From contig CAAGCW010000008.1 of NCBI GenBank assembly GCA_900768435.1, positions 93,245-157,244 on the forward strand: a stretch of DNA of 64,000 nucleotides, in the 5' to 3' direction. Positions 16,611-25,457 of the stretch are shown piece after piece (positions within the stretch are counted from its first letter, which is position 1; every line of letters starts with the position of its first letter). The position numbers and the translations under genes are program-made. The DNA comes from an uncultured Collinsella sp. (GTDB taxonomy: Bacteria; Actinomycetota; Coriobacteriia; Coriobacteriales; Coriobacteriaceae). The notes below the pieces were generated by a model. That model was not told the DNA's origin and did not search any database. It saw nothing but the letters and a program-made list of their open reading frames with translations.

Positions 16611-17060
16611 ATGCTGAGCATTCACCTGGGGGATTACCCCGGTTCCATCTACGATACCGAAACCTATTTTAGGAACTCATACTTGGACTCATGGTTCGAA
16701 GACCCTATGGCCGCACAGATTATTAAAAGCGTGGACGGATCAGAGCTCATCGGTCCCCACAACATCGTAAGCAAGCAGCTGGGCTCAATCACTCCACTCG
16801 AACTGTCCGGCGGCGTTAAGACGCTGCTGCTGGTGCGCAATCTCCCAAATATGGTGTTCAACGCATCCACCTGCGGAGACAACTGTGCCCGCTGGCTACT
16901 CAAGATCGGCAAAGAGCAGGATGTGCTGGTGACCTTATACCACATCATGAAATTCCCCTGGAAGAGCTTTGAGATTCGCATCAATAACGATGGCCGCATC
17001 GTTAGAAACATGCAGGAGTTTGTCGGCGCCACGAATGACTTTTTGGATGTTGATGAGTAA
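16611..17060 (+). CDS. DUF4869-type protein, first gene of a coupled pair
   Basis: 149 residues, no signal peptide or membrane helix, mildly acidic. The pattern MLSIHLGDYPGSIYDTETYF, then SYLDSWFEDPMAAQIIKSVD, ELSGGVKTLLLVRN and FNASTCGDNCARWLLKIGKE is what I recall for the DUF4869 family of gut Firmicutes and Actinobacteria; this assignment is from memory of the pattern. Two cysteines (TCGDNC) could bind a metal or be redox active. No function is known. ATG 16611 is 6 bases after GGAG; the frame is open further upstream but that part is a shadow of aroQ. The stop overlaps the next start (TAATG), so the two proteins are probably made in a fixed ratio and act together. Confidence 0.85.
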   Translation: MLSIHLGDYPGSIYDTETYFRNSYLDSWFEDPMAAQIIKSVDGSELIGPHNIVSKQLGSITPLELSGGVKTLLLVRNLPNMVFNASTCGDNCARWLLKIGKEQDVLVTLYHIMKFPWKSFEIRINNDGRIVRNMQEFVGATNDFLDVDE

Positions 17061-18061
17061 TGAAGGGAACGCATACCGTTGTCGTAGAGCGTGCAAAGGT
17101 CAAATACACACTCACGTTTAAGCGCAATATTTCCTTTATACGCGGCAACAGCGGCACGGGCAAAACGACGCTCATCTCGATGATTCGCGACTACAACGAC
17201 CGAGGACCGGAAAGCGGCGTTGCACTCAGCTGCGACGTACCTTGCGAAACGCTTTCCGGCAGACGCTGGGAGCGCGAGCTGTCGATCATCGAAGATTCAA
17301 TCGTCTTTCTAGATGAGGGCAACGAGTTTATCTACTCAAAGGACTTCGCCAAAGCCGTAAACGGCTCGTCCAACTATTTTGTTCTGATATCTCGTCGCGA
17401 TGCCAACGAGCTCCCCTACAGCGTTGATGAGATCCTGAAGTTAGTCAACACGACAAGTAAAACAATCAATGGCCGCAAGAGCGACAGGCGCTTCTACTCG
17501 GTGACCAAACCGCTATATGACCACACAGCAAGTATGCTGTATCAGGATCTAAATGTTGGATTCGAGGTACCCGACGCCGTAGTTGTCGAGGATAGCAAAT
17601 CTGGCTATCAATTCTACGACGCTCTTTGCAACCGGCTCGGGATCCCCTGCTATACCGCCACCGGCGTAGCAAATCTAAAGCGGACAATTCCCGAATGCCC
17701 CGAGCAAAACGTTCTTGCCATTGGAGACGGCGCAGCATTTGGTCCCTACATCGAAAAGGTGATCGGACAGCGCGTTTACAAGAACGTTCGCTTGTTCCTC
17801 CCGGAATCATTTGAGTGGACACTTCTGCAATCTGACCTCATTCCCAGTAACGACATTCCAAAAATTCTCAAGGATCCTTCGAGCTATATCGAAAGCCGCG
17901 ACTACCTAAGCTGGGAGCGATTCTTCACCGACGTATTGATCAAGTACTCGGCAGACACTCGCTACGCCTACAGAAAGGCGAAACTCAACGAGCAGTACCT
18001 AAAGCCGCCGGCGATGGATGCAGTTGCAAGCGTCTTGCCCGAGTGCCTGAGGGCAGACTAG
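17060..18061 (+). CDS. P-loop ATPase with possible TOPRIM-like C-terminus, partner of the DUF4869 protein
   Basis: 333 residues. The N-terminal half is a P-loop ATPase: Walker A RGNSGTGKTTL (28-38), Walker B SIVFLDEG (80-87) and a sensor-like FVLISRRDANELPY (107-120). There is no ABC signature and the ATPase domain is short. The C-terminal half has VVVEDSKSGYQFYDAL (174-189), NVLAIGDGAAFGPYI (217-231) and LFLPESFEW (245-253), spaced like the Glu, Asp-x-Asp region and acidic residues of a TOPRIM or OLD-nuclease fold, but the second motif has GDG rather than DxD. That fold assignment is my inference. Coupled to the upstream gene by TAATG. Possible roles are antiphage defence or a toxin-like system; nothing in the sequence proves either. 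Confidence 0.85.
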   Translation: MKGTHTVVVERAKVKYTLTFKRNISFIRGNSGTGKTTLISMIRDYNDRGPESGVALSCDVPCETLSGRRWERELSIIEDSIVFLDEGNEFIYSKDFAKAVNGSSNYFVLISRRDANELPYSVDEILKLVNTTSKTINGRKSDRRFYSVTKPLYDHTASMLYQDLNVGFEVPDAVVVEDSKSGYQFYDALCNRLGIPCYTATGVANLKRTIPECPEQNVLAIGDGAAFGPYIEKVIGQRVYKNVRLFLPESFEWTLLQSDLIPSNDIPKILKDPSSYIESRDYLSWERFFTDVLIKYSADTRYAYRKAKLNEQYLKPPAMDAVASVLPECLRAD

Positions 18062-18063
18062 AT

Positions 18064-18098
18064 ACGGCGGGGAGGGCCAAGTTGGTCCTCCCCGCCGT
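18064..18098. terminator. Bidirectional terminator between convergent genes
   Basis: ACGGCGGGGAGGGCC and GGTCCTCCCCGCCGT form a 15-bp stem (one G-T pair) with a 5-base loop. It fills the gap between the stop of the ATPase gene (plus) and that of the acyltransferase gene (minus). Confidence 0.8.
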
Positions 18099-18100
18099 TA

Positions 18101-19087
18101 TTACGCCCTCTTGATTACGTACGCCAATCCAATATCGCAGGCGCAACGCACAATTGATGCGAAGAGCCACGATGCTGACAGCGTCATAAGCAGAGGCATG
18201 GTCTGCCAGGGAATAAACCAATCGACCGCGTGGATTGCAAAGATGGCGAGGCTAGCCTGTCCGCAGAACACGAGTGCTCGTTCAAAGGATCCCAAAACTG
18301 AAACGTCCTTCAGTTTCTCAAGCGCCATGGAAACCCAGCACACGCAGTAGCTGCCGGCAAGAGCGGCAATTGTTGCAGCCACAAACCCATCCACGCGGCG
18401 GCTCGAAAGCTCAAGCCCACTCAGCGCGGCAAGGACAAGCCAAGCGACACCGGCTCCAATAAACAGCAGAGGCTTGCTCACGCTCGGCTCCAGCCTCCTT
18501 TGGCGCGCCGTATAGCCAACCCACATCAGCAGCACAATATAGCAGCTCAGATCCAAATCGAGCGGCAGGTAAACGCCCATTAATCGAGACACACTCAAAC
18601 CGCAAAAGGCAATCGCGGCACAGACAACGCCCTGCCAAACAACCCCAATTCCGCGGCGATCAAACAACCGCACGAGCACATTAAACAGCAGGCGCGACGT
18701 AAACAGCGCCGCCAAAAACCATGCCATGCCAACGGCGGTAACGCCAAGCCCAGGCACATCAACGCCCGAGGCAAACACAAGCGTCTTAAGCCCCGCAACC
18801 AGCGTACCGCTCGTCAAAGGAGCACCGCTCATCAAGAACGTCGGCACCTGCCACGCCAGTGCAAGAACCACATACGGCACCAGCAGGCGCGACACCGAAC
18901 CACTCAGCAGCTCGCGCCACGGCTTCGGCCTAAACGTATACCCGGCAAGAATAAAGAACACCGGCATGTGAAACGAGAAGATCGCGTGCCGCAAGGGAGA
19001 AGGATTTGGGACGGTGTGCCCCACAATGACCAGAATCATTGCAATTCCCTTTGCAATATCGATCCAGTCGAGCCTTTTGCTTCCCAT
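18101..19087 (-). CDS. Acyltransferase family 3 membrane protein
   Basis: Integral membrane acyltransferase (328 aa) that typically moves acetyl or other acyl groups onto surface polysaccharide or peptidoglycan sugars. The N-terminus RLDWIDIAKGIAMILVIVGH carries the conserved His of the family (H24) and the R/D pair at the membrane interface; FSFHMPVFFILAGYTF is the second signature. About ten hydrophobic helices follow. The ATG at 19087 is chosen since GAAGGG lies 6 bases upstream, although the frame is open nine codons further. It sits alone between tRNA-Arg and the DUF4869/ATPase pair; its substrate is unknown. Confidence 0.9.
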   Translation of the reverse strand: MGSKRLDWIDIAKGIAMILVIVGHTVPNPSPLRHAIFSFHMPVFFILAGYTFRPKPWRELLSGSVSRLLVPYVVLALAWQVPTFLMSGAPLTSGTLVAGLKTLVFASGVDVPGLGVTAVGMAWFLAALFTSRLLFNVLVRLFDRRGIGVVWQGVVCAAIAFCGLSVSRLMGVYLPLDLDLSCYIVLLMWVGYTARQRRLEPSVSKPLLFIGAGVAWLVLAALSGLELSSRRVDGFVAATIAALAGSYCVCWVSMALEKLKDVSVLGSFERALVFCGQASLAIFAIHAVDWFIPWQTMPLLMTLSASWLFASIVRCACDIGLAYVIKRA

Positions 19088-19162
19088 GGCGAACCCTTCA
19101 AAATCGCAGCACACAAGATGAAAAAAGCCCAGACCACCAAGCGGTCCGGGCTTAATAAACGA

Positions 19163-19239
19163 TGGTGCTCCATGGCGGATTCGAACCGTCGACCTTGGGA
19201 TTAGAAGTCCCCTGCTCTATCCAACTGAGCTAATGGAGC
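19163..19239 (-). tRNA. tRNA-Arg (anticodon TCT)
   Basis: The reverse strand gives acceptor GCTCCAT/ATGGAGC, D arm GCTC...GAGC, an anticodon arm GGGGA CTTCTAA TCCC with anticodon TCT, T arm GGCGG/TTCGAAT type and encoded CCA. No direct repeat of its 3' end was noticed nearby, so there is no sign of an integrated element. Confidence 0.95.
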
Positions 19240-19293
19240 AAATAACCGCACGCCCAAGCAAGCGCAAACCTGTCAGGCGCAAGTAATTATAAC

Positions 19294-20061
19294 CTAGTTG
19301 AACTGCTCGCGGTACGCCTTGCAGACCTCATCGACCGGGCCGTCCATGCGAAGGTCACCCTTCTCAATCCAAACGGCACGCTGGCAGATGCGCTCAACCT
19401 GCTCCATGGAGTGCGAAACGAACAGAACCGTCACGTCGCCGCTCTGGATAAAGTGCTGGATGCGGGCCTCGCACTTCTGCTGGAAGAACACATCACCGAC
19501 GGACAGCGTCTCGTCAACGATCAGAATATCTGGCTCGGTAATCGTCGCGATTGCAAAGGCAATACGCGCCACCATACCCGAGGAGAAGTTCTTGAGCGGC
19601 ATGTCGACAAAGTTCTGAAGCTCAGCGAACTCGATAATGCCGTCAAAGTTGGCGTCGATGAACTCCTTGGTATAGCCGAGCAGGGCGCCGTTCAGATAGA
19701 TGTTCTCGCGGGCCGTCAGCTCAGGATCAAAGCCGGCGCCGAGCTCAATCAGCGGTGCGATGTTGCCATGGACCTTAACGCTGCCCTCGCTAGGCTCAAG
19801 CACGCCAGCGATAATCTTGAGCATAGTAGACTTACCGGAACCATTGGTGCCGACCAGACCCACGACCTCGCCGCGATGAATATCGAACGAGATGTGCTTA
19901 AGTGCCCTAAACTCCTCAAAGAACAGCTCGTGCTTGGCAAGCTTGATGAAGTACTCCTTGAGGTTGGTCAGCGACTCGGACGCCATGTTAAAGATCATGG
20001 TGACGTCGTCGACCTCGACAGCCAGAGGCTGCTCGCTGTAATCAACAACAGATTCAGTCAT
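19294..20061 (-). CDS. Polysaccharide / teichoic acid ABC exporter, ATP-binding subunit
   Basis: ATPase of a Wzm-Wzt or TagGH type exporter that moves lipid-linked glycans across the membrane. The protein (255 aa) shows Walker A GTNGSGKST (71-79), the signature FSSGMVARI (160-168, the SSGM form usual in this exporter class), Walker B ILIVDE (179-184) and the H-loop SHS (216-218). It lacks the C-terminal carbohydrate-binding domain of Wzt proteins that need a modified glycan end, and so resembles the short TagH/RfbE type. The ATG at 20061 has GGAG at 7 bases. It begins 11 bases after the permease gene, forming one operon. Confidence 0.92.
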   Translation of the reverse strand: MTESVVDYSEQPLAVEVDDVTMIFNMASESLTNLKEYFIKLAKHELFFEEFRALKHISFDIHRGEVVGLVGTNGSGKSTMLKIIAGVLEPSEGSVKVHGNIAPLIELGAGFDPELTARENIYLNGALLGYTKEFIDANFDGIIEFAELQNFVDMPLKNFSSGMVARIAFAIATITEPDILIVDETLSVGDVFFQQKCEARIQHFIQSGDVTVLFVSHSMEQVERICQRAVWIEKGDLRMDGPVDEVCKAYREQFN

Positions 20062-20072
20062 CACAGCACTCC

Positions 20073-20918
20073 TTAGATGTAGAGGATGAACTTGCGCTCG
20101 GACTTATGGAACACGGTGTAGCCAATAACAAGCGCAAGGACCGCCCAAGCGACGCACATACCAAACGTCATAAGCGAGGGCGTAGTCTGGAACAGGAAGA
20201 TATCACGCATAAACTGCAGATAGTTGTACATGGGGTTCGCATACACCAAGATCCGAACGATATGCGGCATCTTCACAACAAAGTCGGTCGTCCAGAAAAT
20301 AGGCGTGATGTAAGTCCAAGCCGTAATGACAACGCTCCACAGATGCATAACGTCGCGGAAGAAGACCGTAAGGGCCGAGAGCATCATGCCCAGACCCATG
20401 CAGAAGCACATAAGCAGCAGCAGGCAGACCGGCAGCAGAATCAGATGCCAAGAAGGCATAACGCGGAACCACAGCATAACGATGGCAACGGCGACCAGCG
20501 AGAAGGCAAAGTTAACCAGCGAGAAGAGCACCTTCTGTACCGGGAAGACCCAGCGGTGCACCTTAACCTTCTTGAGCAGCGGAGCAGCACCCACGATCGA
20601 CGTCAGGGCCTGGTTCGTGGACTCGGACATGACGGCAAAGGTGACGTTACCCACGATCAAGTACAGCGGGTACATCTCGGGCGTAATTGAGCCGTTGCGG
20701 CCCTGGGCAAAAATTGTCGAGAACACGATGGCCATGACGATCATCATCAGCAGCGGGTTGAGCACCGACCATGCGACGCCCAGAACGCTACGGCGATACT
20801 TGATCTTAAAATCCTTGGTAACGAGCTGACGAAGGATAAACGCGTCCTTCTCAAATTCGTTCTTAGCAAACGTCGCAGGCAGACTGCGAGTTTCTTGTTG
20901 CTTTGTCTGATCCGACAC
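20073..20918 (-). CDS. Polysaccharide / teichoic acid ABC exporter, permease subunit
   Basis: ABC-2 type membrane subunit of the exporter, 281 residues with six predicted helices. The N-terminal amphipathic stretch (AFILRQLVTKDFKIKYRRSV) and the motif LGVAWSVLNPLLMMIVMAIV are typical of TagG/Wzm/RfbA proteins. The GTG at 20918 is preferred because AAAGGAG lies 8 bases before it; earlier in-frame codons lack a site. A TATACT -10-like box lies at 20958-20963 on the minus strand. The operon diverges from the glycosyltransferase/YfhO genes, which may act on the same glycan. Confidence 0.92.
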   Translation of the reverse strand: MSDQTKQQETRSLPATFAKNEFEKDAFILRQLVTKDFKIKYRRSVLGVAWSVLNPLLMMIVMAIVFSTIFAQGRNGSITPEMYPLYLIVGNVTFAVMSESTNQALTSIVGAAPLLKKVKVHRWVFPVQKVLFSLVNFAFSLVAVAIVMLWFRVMPSWHLILLPVCLLLLMCFCMGLGMMLSALTVFFRDVMHLWSVVITAWTYITPIFWTTDFVVKMPHIVRILVYANPMYNYLQFMRDIFLFQTTPSLMTFGMCVAWAVLALVIGYTVFHKSERKFILYI

Positions 20919-21042
20919 GGATGCAACTCCTTTACTCGTAATCGTTGACAAACGAACAGTATAGACCCGACGGCCATGCAAACGATTCGCGCAACAAAAC
21001 TGGAGAACTAACCCACATCTTAGGATGCCAAGCCCAAACGGC

Positions 21043-21048
21043 TATACT
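21043..21048 (+). promoter_or_regulatory. -10 box before the glycosyltransferase/YfhO operon
   Basis: TATACT lies 31 bases before the GTG start of the first glycosyltransferase, with a weak TTAGGA-like -35 hexamer 17 bases upstream. A similar TATACT on the other strand at 20958-20963 would serve the divergent exporter genes. Confidence 0.4.
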
Positions 21049-21078
21049 TTCATGAATTGAATGATTAAGGAGCATTGA

Positions 21079-22050
21079 GTGAATTCTGAATCCATCGCCG
21101 TCATCATCCCCTGCTACAACGAAGCCCTCACGATCGGCAAAGTCATCGACGACTTTCACCGCGAGCTTCCGCAAGCGACGGTCTATGTCTATGACAACAA
21201 CTCGTCGGACGACACCTCGCACATCGCCACCGAGCACGGCGCCACGGTCCGCTTTGAGCCCCGTCAGGGAAAGGGCAACGTGTGCCGCCAGATGTTTCGC
21301 GACATCGACGCCGATTGCTACCTGATGGTCGACGGAGACGACACCTACCCCGCCGAGGCGGCCAAAGCCCTCTGCGAGCCCATCCTCAACGGCACGGCCG
21401 ATATGACCGTAGGCGACCGCCTTTCCAACGGCACCTACGCCGAGGAAAACAAGCGTGCTTTCCACGGCTTTGGCAACAATCTGGTCCGCGCCATGATCAA
21501 GTGGATCTATGGCTACAGCTTCGATGACGTCATGACCGGCTACCGCGCCATGAGCCGTCCTTTCATCAAAACCTTCCCCGTGCTTTCCGAGGGCTTCCAG
21601 ATCGAAACCGAGCTCTCAATCCACGCCGTCGACCACCGCTGGCGCATCAAAGATGTGCCCATCGAGTACCGCGACCGTCCGGAAGGCTCCGAGTCCAAGC
21701 TCAATACCGTGAGCGACGGCATTAAAGTCGTCGCGATGATCGGCACGCTGTTCAAGGACTACCGCCCGCTGAAGTTCTTCAGCCTCGTCGCGCTTCTGTT
21801 TGCGGTGATCGGCCTCGCCCTGGGCATGCCCATCGTTGTCGAGTATTTCCACACCGGCCTCGTTCCGCGCTTCCCCACCGCCATGCTCGCCGCGTCGTTT
21901 ATGTTCCTGTGCGGTCTGAGCCTTGCAACCGGATTCATCCTCGATTCCGTGGCAAAGGTCGAAAAAAAGCAGTGGGAGGTCAACGTGTACAGCAAATACG
22001 CCTACGACGACCAGCTCGGCCACCCCACTTCCAAGCCAAGCGAGAGGTAA
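21079..22050 (+). CDS. GT2 glycosyltransferase with two C-terminal membrane helices
   Basis: Family 2 glycosyltransferase (323 aa) of the dolichol/polyprenyl-phosphate sugar transferase type, expected to move a sugar from a nucleotide donor to undecaprenyl phosphate on the inner membrane face. The GT-A core starts SIAVIIPCYNEALTIGKVID, with the metal-binding DGD (85-87) in LMVDGDDTYP and an acceptor-loop motif TGYRAMSRPFIKTFP. Two membrane helices lie near residues 233-255 and 262-285. The GTG start follows AAGGAG by 8 bases. The next gene begins 6 bases after its stop, and a YfhO-type enzyme ends the operon. Confidence 0.9.
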   Translation: MNSESIAVIIPCYNEALTIGKVIDDFHRELPQATVYVYDNNSSDDTSHIATEHGATVRFEPRQGKGNVCRQMFRDIDADCYLMVDGDDTYPAEAAKALCEPILNGTADMTVGDRLSNGTYAEENKRAFHGFGNNLVRAMIKWIYGYSFDDVMTGYRAMSRPFIKTFPVLSEGFQIETELSIHAVDHRWRIKDVPIEYRDRPEGSESKLNTVSDGIKVVAMIGTLFKDYRPLKFFSLVALLFAVIGLALGMPIVVEYFHTGLVPRFPTAMLAASFMFLCGLSLATGFILDSVAKVEKKQWEVNVYSKYAYDDQLGHPTSKPSER

Positions 22051-22056
22051 ACCACT

Positions 22057-23025
22057 ATGCCGCTCATCTCCATCGTCGTGCCGTGCTACAACGAGCAGGA
22101 ATCACTTCCGATCTTTCTCAAAGAGCTCGATGGCGTCGTTCGCATCATGACCCAACAAGACCCCGGCATCTCTTTTGAGACAGTCCTCATCGACGATGGC
22201 TCGGCAGACAAAACGCTCGCCGTCATGAAAGCAGAAGCCGCGGCGGCGCATCCATACGCCATCCGCTGGCACTCTTTCTCGCGCAACTTTGGCAAGGAGG
22301 CGGCACTACTCGCCGGACTCCAGCACGCAAAGGGCGACTATGTCGCCACCATGGATGCCGACATGCAGGACCCGCCCTCGCTCCTGCCGCAGATGTACGA
22401 GATCTTGCAGACCGAAGACTACGACAACGTCGCCACGCGTAGGACCACCCGCGAAGGCGAGCCTCCCATCAGGTCGTTCTGTGCCCGTATGTTCTACAAG
22501 ATCATCAACCGCATTTCCAAGGCCGACATCGTCGACGGAGCACGCGATTTTAGGCTCATGAAGCGAGCTATGGTCAACGCCATCATCTCCATGGGCGAAT
22601 ACAACCGATTCTCCAAGGGCATTTACGGCTGGGTGGGCTTCAAAACCAAATGGCTCCCCTACGTAAACGTCAACCGCGTGGCCGGCGAGACCAAATGGAG
22701 CTTTTGGTCGCTGCTCCTCTATTCCATCGACGGCATCGTCGCGTTTTCCACGGCGCCGCTCTCCCTCGCCGCCCTCACGGGTATCGTCTTCTGTCTCATC
22801 GCTATTCTGGGATTCGTCGTCATCCTAGTAAAGACGCTTGTTTGGGGCGACCCCGTCGGCGGATGGCCGTCGCTCGCCTGCCTCATAACGCTGTTTGGCG
22901 GCATGCAGCTCCTGTGCCTGGGAATCATAGGTGAATACTTGGCAAAAGCCTACTTGGAAACCAAGCGACGTCCCATCTATATCATTCGAGAATCCAACGA
23001 GGAATCCGATGACACGGCCCAATAA
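22057..23025 (+). CDS. GT2 glycosyltransferase, GtrB/bactoprenol-glucosyltransferase-like
   Basis: Second GT2 enzyme (322 aa), with the layout of GtrB/ArnC polyprenyl-phosphate glycosyltransferases: ISIVVPCYNEQESLPIFLKE, DDGSADKT, the DxD-like motif TMDADMQDPPSLLPQM, the acceptor region DFRLMKRAMVNAI, and two C-terminal helices (about 230-255 and 268-292). Such enzymes make a lipid-linked monosaccharide that is flipped and used outside the cell. The neighbouring YfhO-type protein is the plausible partner that transfers the sugar. Overlaps the start of that gene by 17 bases. Confidence 0.92.
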   Translation: MPLISIVVPCYNEQESLPIFLKELDGVVRIMTQQDPGISFETVLIDDGSADKTLAVMKAEAAAAHPYAIRWHSFSRNFGKEAALLAGLQHAKGDYVATMDADMQDPPSLLPQMYEILQTEDYDNVATRRTTREGEPPIRSFCARMFYKIINRISKADIVDGARDFRLMKRAMVNAIISMGEYNRFSKGIYGWVGFKTKWLPYVNVNRVAGETKWSFWSLLLYSIDGIVAFSTAPLSLAALTGIVFCLIAILGFVVILVKTLVWGDPVGGWPSLACLITLFGGMQLLCLGIIGEYLAKAYLETKRRPIYIIRESNEESDDTAQ

Positions 23026-25420
23026 CAGCACGCTCAAGAATGTGGCGTTCTACGCCACCTGCTTCGCATTTTCCATCGCACTCTTTGTCGCACTTGCAGC
23101 GGCAGGGCATGTCTACCCCTTTGGCGACAACTCGTTTCTCACCAACGATCTCAAATACCAATACATCGACTTCTTTGCTTGGTTCCGGCGCGTCCTTTTA
23201 GGTGAGGCAAACCTTCGCTATTCCTTCTCGCAAGGACTCGGCATGAACACATGGGGGCTCTATAGCTACTACCTCGCCAGCCCCTTCAACCTGCTCTGCG
23301 CGCTGTTTCCCGCAGACAAGCTGACGCTCTTCGTGTTTGTTATCTCCGCGCTCAAACTGGGCTGCATCCACATCAGCAGCGCTTGGTATGTGCAAAAGCG
23401 CTTTGACCTACCCAAGCCCGCAGCATTCCTGCTTTCCCTCTCGTTCACGTTTTGCAGCTGGACCATCAGCAACCTGCGCAACCCGCTCTGGATCGATTGC
23501 CTTATCCTGCTCCCCATTTGCGCCTACGGATGCTACGAGCTCATTCGCAAGCAGCGTATGATCCACCTCGTCATCGCAACGGCGCTCAATGTCATGTTCT
23601 GCTGGTATACGGCCTACATCAGCATCCTGTTCTTCTGCATCTTCGTATTGGTCGAATTTGTCGATTATGTTGCAGAAGAAAGTTTTAGCTGGAAGATCAT
23701 GCTCGATCGGGCCCTGCGATTCGCCGGGGCTATCGCGCTTGGACTGCTTCTGTCCGCCTGGACTTTTTTGCCGACCATCCTTGCCATGTCCAAGGGCGGT
23801 CCCGTTCTAGCACTCGGCCCCCTACTTAAAACCAGCCCCAAGTCGCTCATCAGGGGCTTTCTTCCCTGCATGTGGGTAAGCAACGAAAGCACACCGCAGT
23901 TCTATTGCGGCATCATCATGATGCTGCTTGCGGTGAGCCTGCTGGTTAACCGCACGGTTTCAATCAAGACGCGCATCGCAACACTCGTCGTCACGATAAT
24001 CCTGGTCGCAAGCTCCGTTTTGAGCCCGCTCGAGTACATCTGGTGCGGCATGCGCGTTCCCAACGGCTTCTACTCGCGCACGGCTTTTTTGCTGAGCTTC
24101 TTTACGCTGTGGGCCGCAGGATACGCGCTGCAGAAACTCAAAGAGCGGCCAACATTACGTCGAGTCCATCGTCCGGCCATCATCATGCCACTTCTGGCAC
24201 TCACGGCAATTGAACTATTTGCCAACGCCCATGTTATGTGGAACCAGCTGTACACAGGCTATTCCGAAAAAGCCAACAGCGCCTATGTCGCCACCGCAAC
24301 CGACACGATCACGGCCATTCAAGACCAGACTTCGGCGTCGTTCTATCGCATTGACCGCACGACCACACGCGTCGACAGCGCCGCCCTCAATGAAGGCCTG
24401 GCGCTTGGGTACAACCAGTTGTCTTCGTATTCGTCTGCCAACAACCCGCAGGCCATCGCGCTGCTCAACTCCCTTGGATACAGCAGCGTCGGCGAATTCT
24501 CGACTCGTTATGCCGAGCCCATTCTCGCCGTCGATGCCCTACTGGGAGTCAAGTATGCCATTCCCGAGAACGCGCCTGCGGGATACGTTTCGGCCAAGAC
24601 GAATCAGGCCGACTCCACAAGCGCGGTGTACGAGAACCCCTATGCGCTCAGCATTGGCGTCGCAGCCTCAAGCGATATCCAAAACAGCACGCTGAAAAAT
24701 GAGAACCCCTTCGAAAAGCAGAACGACCTCTACAGCAAAATCCTGGGCCGCGAGGTAGAGCTCTATACCAAAATCGAGGCTACGAACACGGAAAATGGTG
24801 AGAACCAAAAGCAATGGAGCGTTACCGTACCGGCAAGCTCCATCGGGTATCTCTACATCAACAAAGATACGACTGCCGGCAGTTATTGGTCCGTCACCCT
24901 TACCATCGACCAGCGAACGATCGAAAACGAGGCCTGGAGATTCGACAATAATATCCGCCAGATTGCGGATGCATCGAACGCCCCGAGCCAGCATACGGTG
25001 TCAATCGGAGTCGCAGAGGGCTATACAGACATGCCCCAAGACAATGAGCCGGTCTTTTACGCCCTCAATCTGGACGTTTTCGAGCAGATTATTAACCAGC
25101 TTAAGACGAGCGAATTTGTTCCGACGGTTTTTGAGGACGGAAGGATCGGAGGCGAATATACCGCCAAGGATGACGGCAACCTGCTGCTGAGCGTTCCGTA
25201 CGACGAGGGCTGGAACGTAACGGTAAACGGAACCGCCGCAGAACTAACGCCCGCCGCCGATAAGGGCCTGTCGTCCCTGAACATGCAGAAAGGCGCGAAT
25301 AGGATCGTGATGACCTACAAGACTCCGGGCGCCCTTGCGGGGCTTGCAGTGAGTCTGTCGACCACAGCCGCCCTTATTGCAGCGGGACTATACGCCAGGC
25401 ATAAGAAAAGCCGCCGTTAA
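23009..25420 (+). CDS. YfhO-family membrane protein (glycan glycosylation)
   Basis: 803 residues with about a dozen membrane helices in the first 430 residues and a long extracellular C-terminal domain ending in one more helix and a basic tail (ARHKKSRR). The N-terminal pattern (PFGDNSFLTNDLKYQYIDFF; YSFSQGLGMNTWGLYSYYLA) is characteristic of YfhO, a GT-C-like family that in Firmicutes adds sugars from polyprenyl-phosphate donors to lipoteichoic acid. The start is ATG 23009, with GAGGAA upstream and within the end of the GtrB-like gene, so translation is coupled. Together with the two GT2 genes this forms a three-component periplasmic glycosylation module. Confidence 0.9.
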   Translation: MTRPNNSTLKNVAFYATCFAFSIALFVALAAAGHVYPFGDNSFLTNDLKYQYIDFFAWFRRVLLGEANLRYSFSQGLGMNTWGLYSYYLASPFNLLCALFPADKLTLFVFVISALKLGCIHISSAWYVQKRFDLPKPAAFLLSLSFTFCSWTISNLRNPLWIDCLILLPICAYGCYELIRKQRMIHLVIATALNVMFCWYTAYISILFFCIFVLVEFVDYVAEESFSWKIMLDRALRFAGAIALGLLLSAWTFLPTILAMSKGGPVLALGPLLKTSPKSLIRGFLPCMWVSNESTPQFYCGIIMMLLAVSLLVNRTVSIKTRIATLVVTIILVASSVLSPLEYIWCGMRVPNGFYSRTAFLLSFFTLWAAGYALQKLKERPTLRRVHRPAIIMPLLALTAIELFANAHVMWNQLYTGYSEKANSAYVATATDTITAIQDQTSASFYRIDRTTTRVDSAALNEGLALGYNQLSSYSSANNPQAIALLNSLGYSSVGEFSTRYAEPILAVDALLGVKYAIPENAPAGYVSAKTNQADSTSAVYENPYALSIGVAASSDIQNSTLKNENPFEKQNDLYSKILGREVELYTKIEATNTENGENQKQWSVTVPASSIGYLYINKDTTAGSYWSVTLTIDQRTIENEAWRFDNNIRQIADASNAPSQHTVSIGVAEGYTDMPQDNEPVFYALNLDVFEQIINQLKTSEFVPTVFEDGRIGGEYTAKDDGNLLLSVPYDEGWNVTVNGTAAELTPAADKGLSSLNMQKGANRIVMTYKTPGALAGLAVSLSTTAALIAAGLYARHKKSRR

Positions 25421-25435
25421 CAAGCGGCGGCTTTT
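25406..25435. terminator. Bidirectional terminator after the YfhO gene
   Basis: AAAAGCCGCCG and CGGCGGCTTTT form a perfect 11-bp stem with T runs on both strands, overlapping the YfhO stop codon. It separates that operon from the convergent rhamnose genes, and so ends the capsule operon as well. Confidence 0.85.
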
Positions 25436-25457
25436 ACTCTCGAAAAGTTAATAGCGG

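Noticed and set aside
19163..19239. tRNA-Arg next to the DUF4869/ATPase pair as an integration site of a mobile island
   Set aside because: No integrase, no direct repeat of the tRNA 3' end, and an ordinary acyltransferase gene lies between; not enough to call an island.
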